DNA from: Kitasatospora herbaricolor | GTDB taxonomy: Bacteria; Actinomycetota; Actinomycetes; Streptomycetales; Streptomycetaceae | NCBI RefSeq assembly: GCF_030813695.1 | Contig: NZ_JAUSVA010000002.1 | Span: 3,162,001-3,226,000 of the forward strand | Length of the DNA: 64,000 nucleotides | Direction of reading: 5' to 3' | Part shown: positions 28,102-36,379 of the stretch, in pieces | Position numbering within the stretch: the first letter of the stretch is position 1 | Layout of the letters: every line of letters begins with the position of its first letter | Notes under the pieces: generated by a model | What the model saw: only the letters and a program-made list of their open reading frames with translations | Database searches by the model: none | Told to the model about the DNA's origin: nothing | Made by a program: the position numbers and the translations under genes

Positions 28102-29759
28102 CGGGTGTCGCCCCCTTCGGGGGTGGTCGCGGAAGCGGAGGAGGAACCGGTGGCGGAGGGGGAAGCCGAAGCGCCGGCCGGAGCGTAAGCGGCTTCGGTG
28201 GTCGCCGCTGTACCGAGGCGGAACAGGGCCAATTGGGTCGGGGCGCCCACCTCCGGGTCGTACGGCCCGACGGGCCGGACGACGACCGAGTAGCCGTAGG
28301 CCGCGGCGGCCCGCTCGGCCCAGGCCAGGAACTGCGCGCGGTCCCACTCGAAGCGGTGGTCGTGGTGCCGGACGTGCCCGGCCGGGAGGCTCTCCCAGCG
28401 GACGTTGTACTCGACGTTGGGCGTGGTGACGACGACGGCCGACGGGCGGGCCACCCCCAGCACGGCCTCTTCGAGAGCCGGCAGCCGGGGCAGGTCCAGG
28501 TGCTCGATCACCTCCGAGAGGACGGCGGCGTCGTACCCCTTGAGGCGCGCGTCGGTGTAGGTCAGGGCGCCCTGGACGAGGCTGACCCGGGCCGCCTGAC
28601 GCTCGGACATCCGGTCCAGGCGCAGCTTGCGGGCGGCGGTGGACAGCGCCCGGGAGGACACGTCCACGCCGATCACCTCGGTGATCCGGGCGTCCTTGAG
28701 CAGAGCGGCGATCAGCTCGCCCTGCCCGCAGCCGAGGTCGGCCACCCGGGCCGCCCCCACCTCGCGCAGGGCGTCCAGGATCGCCGCGCGGCGCTGCTCG
28801 GCCAGGGAAGGGGCCTTCGGCGCCGCAGGGGCGTCCGGCTCCGGGTCGGAGCCGGACGCCACCCCGGCCTCGGCGGGCCGGCTGTCGGCCGGTCCGCCGG
28901 CGCCGGGCCCGGTGGCGTCCACCGTCTCCCCCGAGTCGTCGACGGCGTTGTCGAACTCCTCGGCCTCCCGGTCGTCGGCCTCCGCCAGCCGGGCCAGCTC
29001 CAGCCGCTGCATGGCCGTGCGGGTCAACGACCAGCGACGGGCCAGGTAGCGGCCGGCGATCAGGGCCCGCTCGGGGTGGTCCGCGAGCCAGCCCTCGCCG
29101 GCGGCGAGCAGCTTGTCGACCTCGTCGGGCGCCACCCAGTAGTGCTTGGCGCCGTCGAGGACCGGCAGCAGGACGTAGAGCTGCTGGAGCGCGTCGGCCA
29201 GGCGCAGCGTCCCCGACAGCCCGACCCGGAGGTAGCGCGACTCCCCCCACTCGGGGAAGGTCTCGTCGAGCGGGATCGGCTCCGCCTCGACCTGCCAGCC
29301 GAGCGGCTCGAAGAGCCGGGCCACCATGGCCGCGCCGCCACCCTCGCCGGGACCGTTCGCGGGCACGGCGGGCAGCACGATCCGCAGCGGCCGGGTCTCG
29401 TCCGCGAGCCCGGGCCGGTTCTCGCAGACACCCTTCATGGCGGTGCGGAACACGGTGCGCAGCGCCACCGCGAGCAGGGACGAGGCGGCGTAGGGGCGGT
29501 CGTTGACGTACTGGGCGAGGGCGAAGTCGGGCGAGCCGCCCCGGCCCTTGCCCATGCCCCGCCGGACCAGCGCGACGGGATCGATGTCCAGCAGCAGCGC
29601 CGCCGTACAGACCTCGTCGGTCGCCTCCGGGTAGAAGACATGGGCCTCGCCGTGGGAGGTCGCGAAGCGCTGCACCTTGCCGGGGTGCTTGTGCAGCAGG
29701 AATCCCAGGTCGGTGGCGGGGCGCTCGGCCGTGCCGGTGGTGGAGATCGAGATGAACAC
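28098..29759 (-). CDS. hen1: Hen1 3'-terminal RNA ribose 2'-O-methyltransferase
   Basis: 553 residues. The N-terminal half (about 1-250) is the Hen1-specific domain that activates Pnkp ligation; it starts MFISISTTG and continues [14 protein letters not shown]. An acidic, low-complexity linker (about 270-330) follows. The C-terminal methyltransferase has the SAM motif [14 protein letters not shown] and the metal-binding [12 protein letters not shown], with the later His-rich segment HVRHHDHRF (Mn-dependent 2'-O-methylation of the 3' end before ligation). Start GTG at 29757-29759. The last residues (Ala/Ser-rich) are variable. First gene of the hen1-pnkp operon, divergent from dapD by 109 bp. 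Confidence 0.95.
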   Translation of the reverse strand: MFISISTTGTAERPATDLGFLLHKHPGKVQRFATSHGEAHVFYPEATDEVCTAALLLDIDPVALVRRGMGKGRGGSPDFALAQYVNDRPYAASSLLAVALRTVFRTAMKGVCENRPGLADETRPLRIVLPAVPANGPGEGGGAAMVARLFEPLGWQVEAEPIPLDETFPEWGESRYLRVGLSGTLRLADALQQLYVLLPVLDGAKHYWVAPDEVDKLLAAGEGWLADHPERALIAGRYLARRWSLTRTAMQRLELARLAEADDREAEEFDNAVDDSGETVDATGPGAGGPADSRPAEAGVASGSDPEPDAPAAPKAPSLAEQRRAAILDALREVGAARVADLGCGQGELIAALLKDARITEVIGVDVSSRALSTAARKLRLDRMSERQAARVSLVQGALTYTDARLKGYDAAVLSEVIEHLDLPRLPALEEAVLGVARPSAVVVTTPNVEYNVRWESLPAGHVRHHDHRFEWDRAQFLAWAERAAAAYGYSVVVRPVGPYDPEVGAPTQLALFRLGTAATTEAAYAPAGASASPSATGSSSASATTPEGGDTR

Positions 29760-29868
29760 CCGCCCGAGTATCGCCGAGGCCGGTCGGTGGGGGCATCGGG
29801 TTTTGCGGGGGTGTCCGTCCGGTGAGCGCGTTCGGCGGCCCGGGCCGGAATTGGTTAACGTGCACCGT

Positions 29869-30858
29869 GTGACTGCTGAATCCACCTCCCTCGCAAACGG
29901 CGCCGTCGCCGCCGGTCTGGCGACCATCGCCGCCGACGGCACCGTCCTCGACACCTGGTTCCCCGCTCCGGAGCTCGCCGCCGGGCCCGGCCCGGCCGGC
30001 ACCGTCCGGCTGACCGCCGAGCAGGCCGAGGCCGAACTCGGCCCGGGCGCCGTCGACGCACTGCGCAGCGACGCGCGCCGCGGCGTCGAGGTGATCGCGG
30101 TGCGCACCACGATCGCCTCGCTGGACGAGAAGCCGATCGACGCGCACGACGCCTACCTGCGACTGCACCTGCTGAGCCACCGCCTGGTCAAGCCGCACGG
30201 CCAGAGCCTGGAGGGCGTCTTCGGGCTGCTCGCCAACGTCGCGTGGACCAGCATCGGCCCGGTGCCGGTGGACAACGTCGAGCAGGCGCGCCTCGCGGTC
30301 CGCGCCCAGGGCGGCCAGCTGGCCGTCTACGGGATCGACAAGTTCCCCCGGATGACCGACTACGTCGCCCCGTCCGGCGTCCGGATCGCGCACGCGGACC
30401 GGGTCCGCCTCGGCGCCCACCTCGCGGTCGGCACCACCGTGATGCACGAGGGCTTCGTCAACTTCAACGCCGGTACCCTGGGCACCTCCATGGTCGAGGG
30501 CCGGATCAGCGCGGGTGTCGTGGTCGGCGACCACAGCGACATCGGCGGCGGCGCCTCGATCATGGGGACGCTCTCGGGCGGCGGCAAGCAGACCGTCTCG
30601 GTCGGCGAGCGCTGCCTGCTGGGCGCGAACGCGGGCATCGGCATCTCGCTGGGCAACGACTGCGTGGTGGAGGCGGGCCTGTACGTCACCGCCGGCACCC
30701 GGGTGGCGCTGCCGGACGGCAAGGTCGCCAAGGCGGTGGAGGTGTCCGGACAGGACAACCTGCTGTTCCGCCGCAACTCGCAGACCGGCGCGGTCGAGGT
30801 GATCGCCCGGTCCGGCTCCTGGGGCGGTCTGAACGCGGAGCTGCACGCGCACAACTGA
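29869..30858 (+). CDS. dapD: 2,3,4,5-tetrahydropyridine-2,6-dicarboxylate N-succinyltransferase
   Basis: 329-residue acyltransferase of the succinylase branch of lysine/diaminopimelate synthesis. It uses succinyl-CoA. The middle and C-terminal parts form a left-handed beta-helix of hexapeptide repeats (for example [39 protein letters not shown] and [20 protein letters not shown]). The catalytic region [20 protein letters not shown] is typical of actinobacterial DapD. The GTG at 29869 lies 17 bp after GTTAAC with no ribosome site, so the transcript may be leaderless. It is followed by a strong terminator. Confidence 0.95.
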   Translation: MTAESTSLANGAVAAGLATIAADGTVLDTWFPAPELAAGPGPAGTVRLTAEQAEAELGPGAVDALRSDARRGVEVIAVRTTIASLDEKPIDAHDAYLRLHLLSHRLVKPHGQSLEGVFGLLANVAWTSIGPVPVDNVEQARLAVRAQGGQLAVYGIDKFPRMTDYVAPSGVRIAHADRVRLGAHLAVGTTVMHEGFVNFNAGTLGTSMVEGRISAGVVVGDHSDIGGGASIMGTLSGGGKQTVSVGERCLLGANAGIGISLGNDCVVEAGLYVTAGTRVALPDGKVAKAVEVSGQDNLLFRRNSQTGAVEVIARSGSWGGLNAELHAHN

Positions 30859-30900
30859 CCTCCTTCACTGGTTGTCCGCCGCCGGCCGTGCCGGCGGCCC

Positions 30901-30942
30901 CGGGCTCCCGACGCCGTCCGCACGGACGGCGTCGGGAGCCCG
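30901..30942 (+). terminator. dapD terminator
   Basis: Perfect 20-bp palindrome arms (30901-30920 and 30923-30942) with a minimal loop, 43 bp after the dapD stop. Confidence 0.88.
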
Positions 30943-31272
30943 TCGCGTTGCGCCGGCCGGGCCCGGCCCCGGAGGGCGCAGCCGAACGGGGATCGGGCGT
31001 TGCGGATCGGGCCGGCGCCCGTCCGGCGGACGGCCGCCCTAGCCGAGCCGAGTGGCCGCCCGCAAGCCGGGCTCACCCGTGGGACGTACCCGGGCGGGGT
31101 GTTGGACCGCATCGGGTGGTCCGAGGTGACCGGCCACCGACAGCGGTCGTTGGGAACGGCGGGGCCCCGCCCCGGTGGCGCCGGCCGGCGCTGCCCCTGC
31201 TGCGCGGCGTACGACGGGCAGCACCGACGTCCGTCGCATCACAGCACGCCACCGATCCGAAGAGGTCCCCTC
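30943..31272. other. 330-bp region, partly antisense tail of the DUF6099 frame
   Basis: No independent gene was recognised. The right end carries the upstream region of the 75-residue gene and the last codons of the minus-strand DUF6099 frame. Confidence 0.4.
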
Positions 31273-32351
31273 ATGTCCGAGCACTGGTCCGAGGCACCCG
31301 CCGCACCGCACGACCCGAGCGCCCCGGCCGCCCCCGCCACTCCGAAGAGCCTGCTGGAGCAGATGCAGGAGCTGCTCGCGTCCGTGAACGCCGACCTGGC
31401 CGGCATGGGCGCCGCCCTGCAGTCCTCGGGCGCCCGGCCGGCCGCTGCCGCCGAGCACGCCGATCCGGCGGCCGCCTCCGGCTCCGCCGGGGCGCGGTAG
31501 CCCCGGGCCCCGGACGGCGGGGACAGCGGGACGACGAGAACCGGCGCGCCTCCACCGGACGCGCCGCCATCGGATGGGCCGCCACCCGCCCGAGCACCGC
31601 AGGTCGGCTTGCTCCCCCGGGCCGGGCCCAGGGCGCCGGCCCGTTGGCGGGGCCGGTCGGGGCGGCCCCGGGCCCCGGCCCGCCCGGACGCGGCCGAGCA
31701 GACCGTGTCGAGCGGATCCGTGGTGCGGTCCCCGGCCCCCTCGGCCGTCAGGTCGTCCGGCGGTTCAACGGCCCTTCCACCGGCCCTTTCGCCGGACCGT
31801 CGGCGGGCTCTCGCGTCGATCCGTTCGCCGAGCGCCGGCTCGCGCCCGCGTCGTGCTCCCGCCCCCGTTCCCCTGTCCTCCTCCCCCGCCGGCTCCGCCC
31901 TGCGGACGGCCCGGTGGAGTTCGGCCACCAGGTCCTTGCACTCGGACCCGGCGTCGACCCCGTCGATGCACGTCCAGTAGAGGCTCTCCGCGTCCGCGCC
32001 GCAGGCGAGGACGACCAGCGTCTCGGTCGTGTCGTGCAGCAGCCGGGCCAGCTCCTCCAACAGCGGGTCGAGGACCCCCAGGTCGGTCAGGCGGGAGGCC
32101 CGGCCGCTGCCGCCGAAGTCCACCGCGGCGGCGCTCTCCGGGGACGGCTCCAGGCAGCTCGCCACCTGGGCACCCGCCTCGGAGAGCAGCTGGCCGAGCG
32201 CCGCCACCTCCCCGTCCCCGCGCTCGGCCAGCCGGCTGCCGACGGCCTCGGTGAGCAGGCCGGCCTGCCACGCCTCCAGCAGCACGTCCGGCACGTCCCT
32301 GGCCTCGGCCATGGCGTGCCTGGCCGTCTTGATCAGTCGCAGCGCGTCCAT
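31239..32351 (-). CDS. DUF6099 family protein with run-on C-terminal tail
   Basis: 370-residue frame. The first 155 residues are clearly a conserved Streptomyces domain: MDALRLIKTARHAMAEARD at the start and later CGADAESLYWTCIDGVDA, followed by ELHRAVRRAE. From about residue 165 the sequence turns into Arg/Gly/Ala/Pro-rich low complexity with loss of third-position G/C bias, and it ends antisense to the 75-residue plus-strand gene. The true protein probably ends near 31850 and has lost its stop through a frameshift or mutation. Function of the domain is unknown. The start ATG at 32349-32351 has GGAG in range. It lies 152 bp from the mazG-like gene in the same direction. Confidence 0.65.
   Translation of the reverse strand: MDALRLIKTARHAMAEARDVPDVLLEAWQAGLLTEAVGSRLAERGDGEVAALGQLLSEAGAQVASCLEPSPESAAAVDFGGSGRASRLTDLGVLDPLLEELARLLHDTTETLVVLACGADAESLYWTCIDGVDAGSECKDLVAELHRAVRRAEPAGEEDRGTGAGARRGREPALGERIDARARRRSGERAGGRAVEPPDDLTAEGAGDRTTDPLDTVCSAASGRAGARGRPDRPRQRAGALGPARGSKPTCGARAGGGPSDGGASGGGAPVLVVPLSPPSGARGYRAPAEPEAAAGSACSAAAAGRAPEDCRAAPMPARSAFTDASSSCICSSRLFGVAGAAGALGSCGAAGASDQCSDMRGPLRIGGVL
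31273..31500 (+). CDS. 75-residue acidic hypothetical protein
   Basis: Starts MSEHWSEAPAAPHDPS, with a central amphipathic helix KSLLEQMQELLASVNADLAG and an Ala-rich tail. Third codon positions are nearly all G/C, indicating real translation, in contrast to the antisense frame that overlaps it. There is no membrane segment or Cys. GAAGAGG lies upstream of the ATG. Function unknown; possibly a small regulatory or accessory protein. Confidence 0.6.
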   Translation: MSEHWSEAPAAPHDPSAPAAPATPKSLLEQMQELLASVNADLAGMGAALQSSGARPAAAAEHADPAAASGSAGAR

Positions 32352-32503
32352 GAGTGGCCGCTCCCCTCGCTCGCTCCGTGCCGTCCTGGTCTCCCCGGAC
32401 GGCGGGTCACGGCGAAAGCTTGCGACGGCCGGGAGATCCGCGCAGCCACCCACTCGAAAGCTGTGGACAACCCCGGGGCTGTGGACAACCACCCGGCCAC
32501 CGA

Positions 32504-32890
32504 TCAGCCGATCAGTCCATCGGACTTTCGAGGCCCGTCCGGTCGGCCGGGGGCCGGGAAGCGGAGCTCGTTCCGGTCGATCTTGGCCGCCAGCGCCGCC
32601 AACGGGTCGACCCCGGTCACCGTGCAGAACTGCAACAGGTAGGCCAGCACGTCGGCGACCTCGTCCCGGACGCGATGCGCGGTGTCCGGGTCGGACATCA
32701 CCGCCTCCGCCTGGTCCGGCGTCAGCCACTGGAAGATCTCCAGCAGTTCCCCGGCCTCCACGCTCAGCGCGGCGGCCAGGTTCTTCGGCGTGTGGAAGGG
32801 CTGCCAGTCGCGCGCGGCGGCGAACCGCGACAGGCGCTGCCGCAGGCCGTCCAGGGAGTGGTCGTCGGGTACTACGCTCGGATCGGTCAC
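32504..32890 (-). CDS. MazG-like nucleotide pyrophosphohydrolase (dCTPase/RS21-C6 type)
   Basis: 128-residue all-alpha NTP pyrophosphatase. The metal-binding pattern is readable: ALSVEAGELLEIFQW gives the first ExxE, and RVRDEVADVLAYLLQF gives ExxD. This matches short MazG homologues that hydrolyse (d)NTPs, often dCTP or its modified forms, to limit incorporation of aberrant nucleotides. The GTG at 32888-32890 overlaps the stop of the upstream AAA ATPase gene (GTGA), so they are translationally coupled. Start chosen for this coupling and family length. Confidence 0.92.
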   Translation of the reverse strand: MTDPSVVPDDHSLDGLRQRLSRFAAARDWQPFHTPKNLAAALSVEAGELLEIFQWLTPDQAEAVMSDPDTAHRVRDEVADVLAYLLQFCTVTGVDPLAALAAKIDRNELRFPAPGRPDGPRKSDGLIG

Positions 32891-34470
32891 CTGCCCAGGT
32901 CTACCGCACCCGTGCCGGCCACCGTGACCGCGCCCTCCCCCGGCCGGTCCGCCCCGCCCGGCTGGTCCCCCTCGCCCGCCCCGCGCGCGAACTGGGCCGG
33001 CACCCGGGCCGATTCCGGCCGCAGCACGCTGTGGCCGGTAGCCGGGTCCCGGCGGCACTCGACCAGGTCAGGGCCGCCCGGTCCGGCCGCCTCGCCCAGT
33101 GCCTCGCGGGCGGCCCCCGGGTCCTGCAGCGCGGCCAGCAGCCGCACGTCCCGGCGTCCGCACACCTCGCGGGCCAGCCGCAGCAGCGAGGCGGTCTGCT
33201 CGGCGCCGAGCCCGGCGCCGAGGTCCTCCGCGAGCACGGTCAGCTGCCGGTGCGCCCAGGGCACCTCGGCGGCCGGGTCGACGTCCAGCACGCCGGCGCC
33301 GGTGAGCAGGACGGCGGCGAAGGCGAGGTGGCGCAGCATGCCGTCCGAGGCCTGGTCGGCGCCGGTCCGGCCGAGCACTCCCTCGTCGAAGACGGCGAGC
33401 ACCCGCTCGTCCGTGCCGGTGCCGCGCCGGGCGACGTCGAGGCCGAGCAGCGGGTGCGGGGCGGCGGACTGGACGACCTTGAGCAGGTGCCCGTACCGGC
33501 GGGCGCACTCGTTCTTGAGGCGGCCGAGCAGGGCCGAGATGTTGGCCGCCGTGCCGAGCAGCCGGGCCTGCGGGTCGGCCGGGGTCCAGTCGCGCATCAG
33601 CGCGGGCACGGGGTGCAGCGGGAAGACCTCGCGCAGGGCGGTGAGCAAGTGCTCGCTCGCGGCCAGCACCTTGCGCTCGCCCGCCGAGGAGCCGGCCACC
33701 CGGAGCGGGAGCTGGCTGGTGATCAGGCTGCCGCTGGGGAAGGGCGCCCGGATGTCGCCCTGCCGGGTGTCGTTGTGCCAGGTCACGTTGATCCGGCGGT
33801 TGCGGACGTCCTGCTCGCCGGTCTCCACCAGGACCTGCCCGTGGAGCGTCAGCCGCTCCCTGGCGATCCGGACCGGGCCGTCGGTGCGGATCACCACCTC
33901 CAGCCGGACGGGGCCGGCGCCGGACCGCACGGTGCAGCCCAGGATGACGGCGTCGCGGCCGTGCGGGACGCAGCCGAGCAGACCGCCGCGCACCGGCGCC
34001 GCCAGCGGGCCGGCCGTTGCGGGCATGCCGTCCAGGGAGTCGGTGATCTCCTCGCCGAGGGCCAGCCGGGAGAGCACGGCGAGGGCGTCGAGCGCGTTCG
34101 ACTTTCCGACTCCGGACGGCCCGTACAGGACGGTGAGCGGGGACAGCCCGAGGGTGGCCCGCCGGTACGACTTGAACGAGGTGAGCCGTAGTTCCTCGAC
34201 GGTGGGGCGCTCCACGAAGCCGTCGGCGGCCGGGGCGCCGTCGCCGGCGGGCCCGGCCGCGACCCGGCCGGGGTGCGGCAGGGCGGAGCGGTGGGGCGCC
34301 ACCGGAGGCAGGACGACCGGGGACGGGGCGGGCGGGGCCGCCGGGGGCGGAGGGTCGGCCTGCGGCCGGCCGGCCGGGGGCCCGGTCGGCGCGACGAAGG
34401 CGGGCGCCACGAAGGCTGGCGCGACGGACGTGGGCGCGACGGAAGTGGGCTGGACTGCTTCGCGGTTCAC
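32887..34470 (-). CDS. AAA family ATPase of the RecF/SMC-like (AAA_21) group
   Basis: 527 residues. Residues 1-85 are a disordered Pro/Ala-rich tail with four near-repeats of VAPTS or VAPAF. Then RLTSFKSYRRATLGLSPLTV leads into Walker A GPSGVGKSNALDAL (about 118-130). The C-terminal part has the AAA_21-like ADQASDGMLRHLAFAAVLL followed by an aspartate-rich Walker-B-like segment. Such single-chain ATPases include recombination mediators and toxin or defence components. It is coupled to a MazG-like pyrophosphatase by a 4-bp overlap, a pairing suggesting a nucleotide- or genome-maintenance function. The true start could be internal to the disordered tail. Confidence 0.78.
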   Translation of the reverse strand: MNREAVQPTSVAPTSVAPAFVAPAFVAPTGPPAGRPQADPPPPAAPPAPSPVVLPPVAPHRSALPHPGRVAAGPAGDGAPAADGFVERPTVEELRLTSFKSYRRATLGLSPLTVLYGPSGVGKSNALDALAVLSRLALGEEITDSLDGMPATAGPLAAPVRGGLLGCVPHGRDAVILGCTVRSGAGPVRLEVVIRTDGPVRIARERLTLHGQVLVETGEQDVRNRRINVTWHNDTRQGDIRAPFPSGSLITSQLPLRVAGSSAGERKVLAASEHLLTALREVFPLHPVPALMRDWTPADPQARLLGTAANISALLGRLKNECARRYGHLLKVVQSAAPHPLLGLDVARRGTGTDERVLAVFDEGVLGRTGADQASDGMLRHLAFAAVLLTGAGVLDVDPAAEVPWAHRQLTVLAEDLGAGLGAEQTASLLRLAREVCGRRDVRLLAALQDPGAAREALGEAAGPGGPDLVECRRDPATGHSVLRPESARVPAQFARGAGEGDQPGGADRPGEGAVTVAGTGAVDLGR

Positions 34471-34554
34471 CCCGGGACCCTAGCCGCGGCCCCCTCGGCA
34501 GAAACGTGCCTGCTCAGGAGATTCATCCCAACGGGTCGGGCCCTGCGGGCCGGG

Positions 34555-35382
34555 TCAGCGGTACGCGGCCACCGTCACCGAGGCGGTCACCTCGACCGGG
34601 TCGGGCAGCGCCGCCAGCCGGGCGTCGAGCTGCGCCCGGTCGGTGTGCCAGGCGCTCGGCCCCATCGCGACGACCGTCCGCACGTCGGCGGCGCAGAGCC
34701 GCATCGGGAACTCCACCTCCAGCCGTTCGGCGGGCGCCAGGTAGGGGCCGAGCTTCTCCTCGATCCGGCGCTGCTTGTCCTCGTCCACCGACAGCAGGCC
34801 GAGGGCGCCGACGAGTTCGCGCAGGTGCCGGGAGGTGGGGGAGACCAGCAGCAGGGTGCCGCCGGGGCGCAGCGCGCGGCGGATCTCCGGGCCGTTGCGC
34901 GGCGCGAAGACGTTGAGGACCAGTCCGGCCGAAGCCTCCCGCAGGGGCAGCGGGCGCCAGGCGTCGCAGACCACCGCGCCGATCCGGGGGTGGGCGCGGG
35001 CGGCCCGGCGGAGCGCGAACTTGGAGATGTCGAGGGCGGCGCCGGGGTTGGCGGGCAAGGCGTCCAGGACGTGGGAGAGGTAGTAGCCGGTACCCGCGCC
35101 CAGGTCGGCGACCAGCCCCTCGGGGGACGCCGCGACGGCGGCCTCGGCGAGCGCGTCGGCGATCGGCCGGTAGTGGCCGGCGGCGAGGAAGTCGGTACGG
35201 GCGGACACCATGTCGGCGGTGTCCCCGGTGCCGGTGTGGGCGTCGCCGGCCAGCAGGCTGACGTAGCCCTGTTTGGCGAGGTCGAAGCTGTGCCCGGCCG
35301 GGCAGCGCAGCGTGCGCCCGCCGAGGGCCAGCCCCTGTCCGCAGTGCGGGCAGGCCAGGTAGCGCTCGATGTCCTGCAGCAA
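34555..35382 (-). CDS. RlmA-type 23S rRNA (guanine-N1) methyltransferase
   Basis: 275-residue SAM-dependent methyltransferase. The N-terminal zinc finger LACPHCGQGLALGGRTLRC with PAGHSFD gives the C-x2-C-x(n)-C-x3-H ligands. Then QGYVSLL matches RlmA, TlrB and MyrA. The Rossmann SAM motif is LVADLGAGTGYYLSHVL. RlmA(II)/TlrB enzymes methylate G748, and RlmA(I) G745, in hairpin 35 of 23S rRNA. TlrB gives tylosin resistance with a partner. Which position is modified cannot be read here, and no macrolide genes are nearby. The TTG start at 35380-35382 is supported by GGGAGA 9 bases upstream and by the zinc-finger onset. Confidence 0.88.
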   Translation of the reverse strand: MLQDIERYLACPHCGQGLALGGRTLRCPAGHSFDLAKQGYVSLLAGDAHTGTGDTADMVSARTDFLAAGHYRPIADALAEAAVAASPEGLVADLGAGTGYYLSHVLDALPANPGAALDISKFALRRAARAHPRIGAVVCDAWRPLPLREASAGLVLNVFAPRNGPEIRRALRPGGTLLLVSPTSRHLRELVGALGLLSVDEDKQRRIEEKLGPYLAPAERLEVEFPMRLCAADVRTVVAMGPSAWHTDRAQLDARLAALPDPVEVTASVTVAAYR

Positions 35383-35479
35383 GGTCCGTCTTCTCCCGCG
35401 CGTCAGCCGTCGGCCGAGGGTTCCGGCCGGCCGAGGGCTCAAGCCTAACGACTGCCCGCGGGCGTCCCGCTCACCCGGG

Positions 35480-36379
35480 CTACGCGTCCACCTGGGCCGG
35501 GGCTCCGGCGCGCGGCTGCCCGGGCAGTACCGACGGCGCGGACGGCGCAGGGCCGGCCGAGCTCCTGGTCGCGGCACCCGCGGCGGCCCGCAGGGCGAGT
35601 GCCGCGAGCGCCTCGGGGGCGCCGGCCTGGCCGCGGATCCCGGGGAAGGCGTTGACGTCGACGATCAGCGGTTCGCCGGCGCCGTCGAGCAGGTCCACCC
35701 CGTACACGTCGAGGCCGAAGACCTCCCCGACCCGGCGGACCAGGTCGAGCCGGTCGGCGGGCAGGTCCGCGGCGGTGAGCGGCCGGGCCGGCCCACGGTC
35801 GGCGGCGGCCAGCTCGGAGCGGCGGCGGGCGGCGAAGACCTGTCCGGCGATCACCCAGAGCTTCTGGTCCCAGCCGTCGTTGGGGGTGAAGGGCTGGACG
35901 ACGACGGGTTCGTCCGGCCGGTCCCGGGCGAGCTGCTCCAGCCGGGCCACGTCCTCGGCCTTGGCGACCAGGTCGTGGCGGCGGCTGTGCCTGCTCTTCA
36001 CCACCAGCGGGAAGTCGGCCGCGGTGAGGCCGCCGGGGCCGGTGAGTTCGCCGATCGAGCCGGCGGTGCGGGTCGCCGCGAAGGGCAGGCCGGCGGCCTG
36101 CGCCAGCTCGGCCATCCTGGTGCGGTCCTGGCAGAGTTCGGTGGCCGCCGCCGAGTTGACCACGGGGGCGCCGAGGGCCTCCAGCCGGCGGGCCAGCGCG
36201 AGCGCCCGGGGTGTCCGCGCCTTCAGCAGGTAGACGTCGGCGAGCGGGGCACAGTCCGGCCGGGCCGGGTCGGCGGTGCCGGGGTCGAGCGGCTCGACCT
36301 GGTGCCGGGGCGTCAGCAGCGCGGTGGTGGCCGCCAGCAGCGGGTGGCCGGGCTCCGGGGTGAGCAGGCAGATCCTCAT
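35480..36379 (-). CDS. ATP-grasp (RimK-like) ligase, second of a coupled pair
   Basis: 299-residue ATP-grasp enzyme of the RimK/GshB structural class, forming amide or peptide bonds through an acylphosphate. Seen: an N-terminal pre-ATP domain, the ATP-binding lysine strand DFPLVVKSRHSRRHD, VVVQPFTPNDGWD, and the Mg site IVDVNAFPGIRG near residue 260. The C-terminal 35 residues are low complexity. Its ATG (36377-36379) overlaps the stop of the upstream ATP-grasp gene (ATGA). No precursor peptide, macrocyclase or nonribosomal synthetase is adjacent, so the amino-acid or peptide substrate is unknown. Confidence 0.86.
   Translation of the reverse strand: MRICLLTPEPGHPLLAATTALLTPRHQVEPLDPGTADPARPDCAPLADVYLLKARTPRALALARRLEALGAPVVNSAAATELCQDRTRMAELAQAAGLPFAATRTAGSIGELTGPGGLTAADFPLVVKSRHSRRHDLVAKAEDVARLEQLARDRPDEPVVVQPFTPNDGWDQKLWVIAGQVFAARRRSELAAADRGPARPLTAADLPADRLDLVRRVGEVFGLDVYGVDLLDGAGEPLIVDVNAFPGIRGQAGAPEALAALALRAAAGAATRSSAGPAPSAPSVLPGQPRAGAPAQVDA

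Noticed and set aside
25459..30852. A 1797-codon minus-strand frame covering pnkp, hen1 and part of dapD
   Set aside because: It is the pnkp frame running upstream without a stop; hen1 is in another frame, and family comparison places the pnkp start at 28101.
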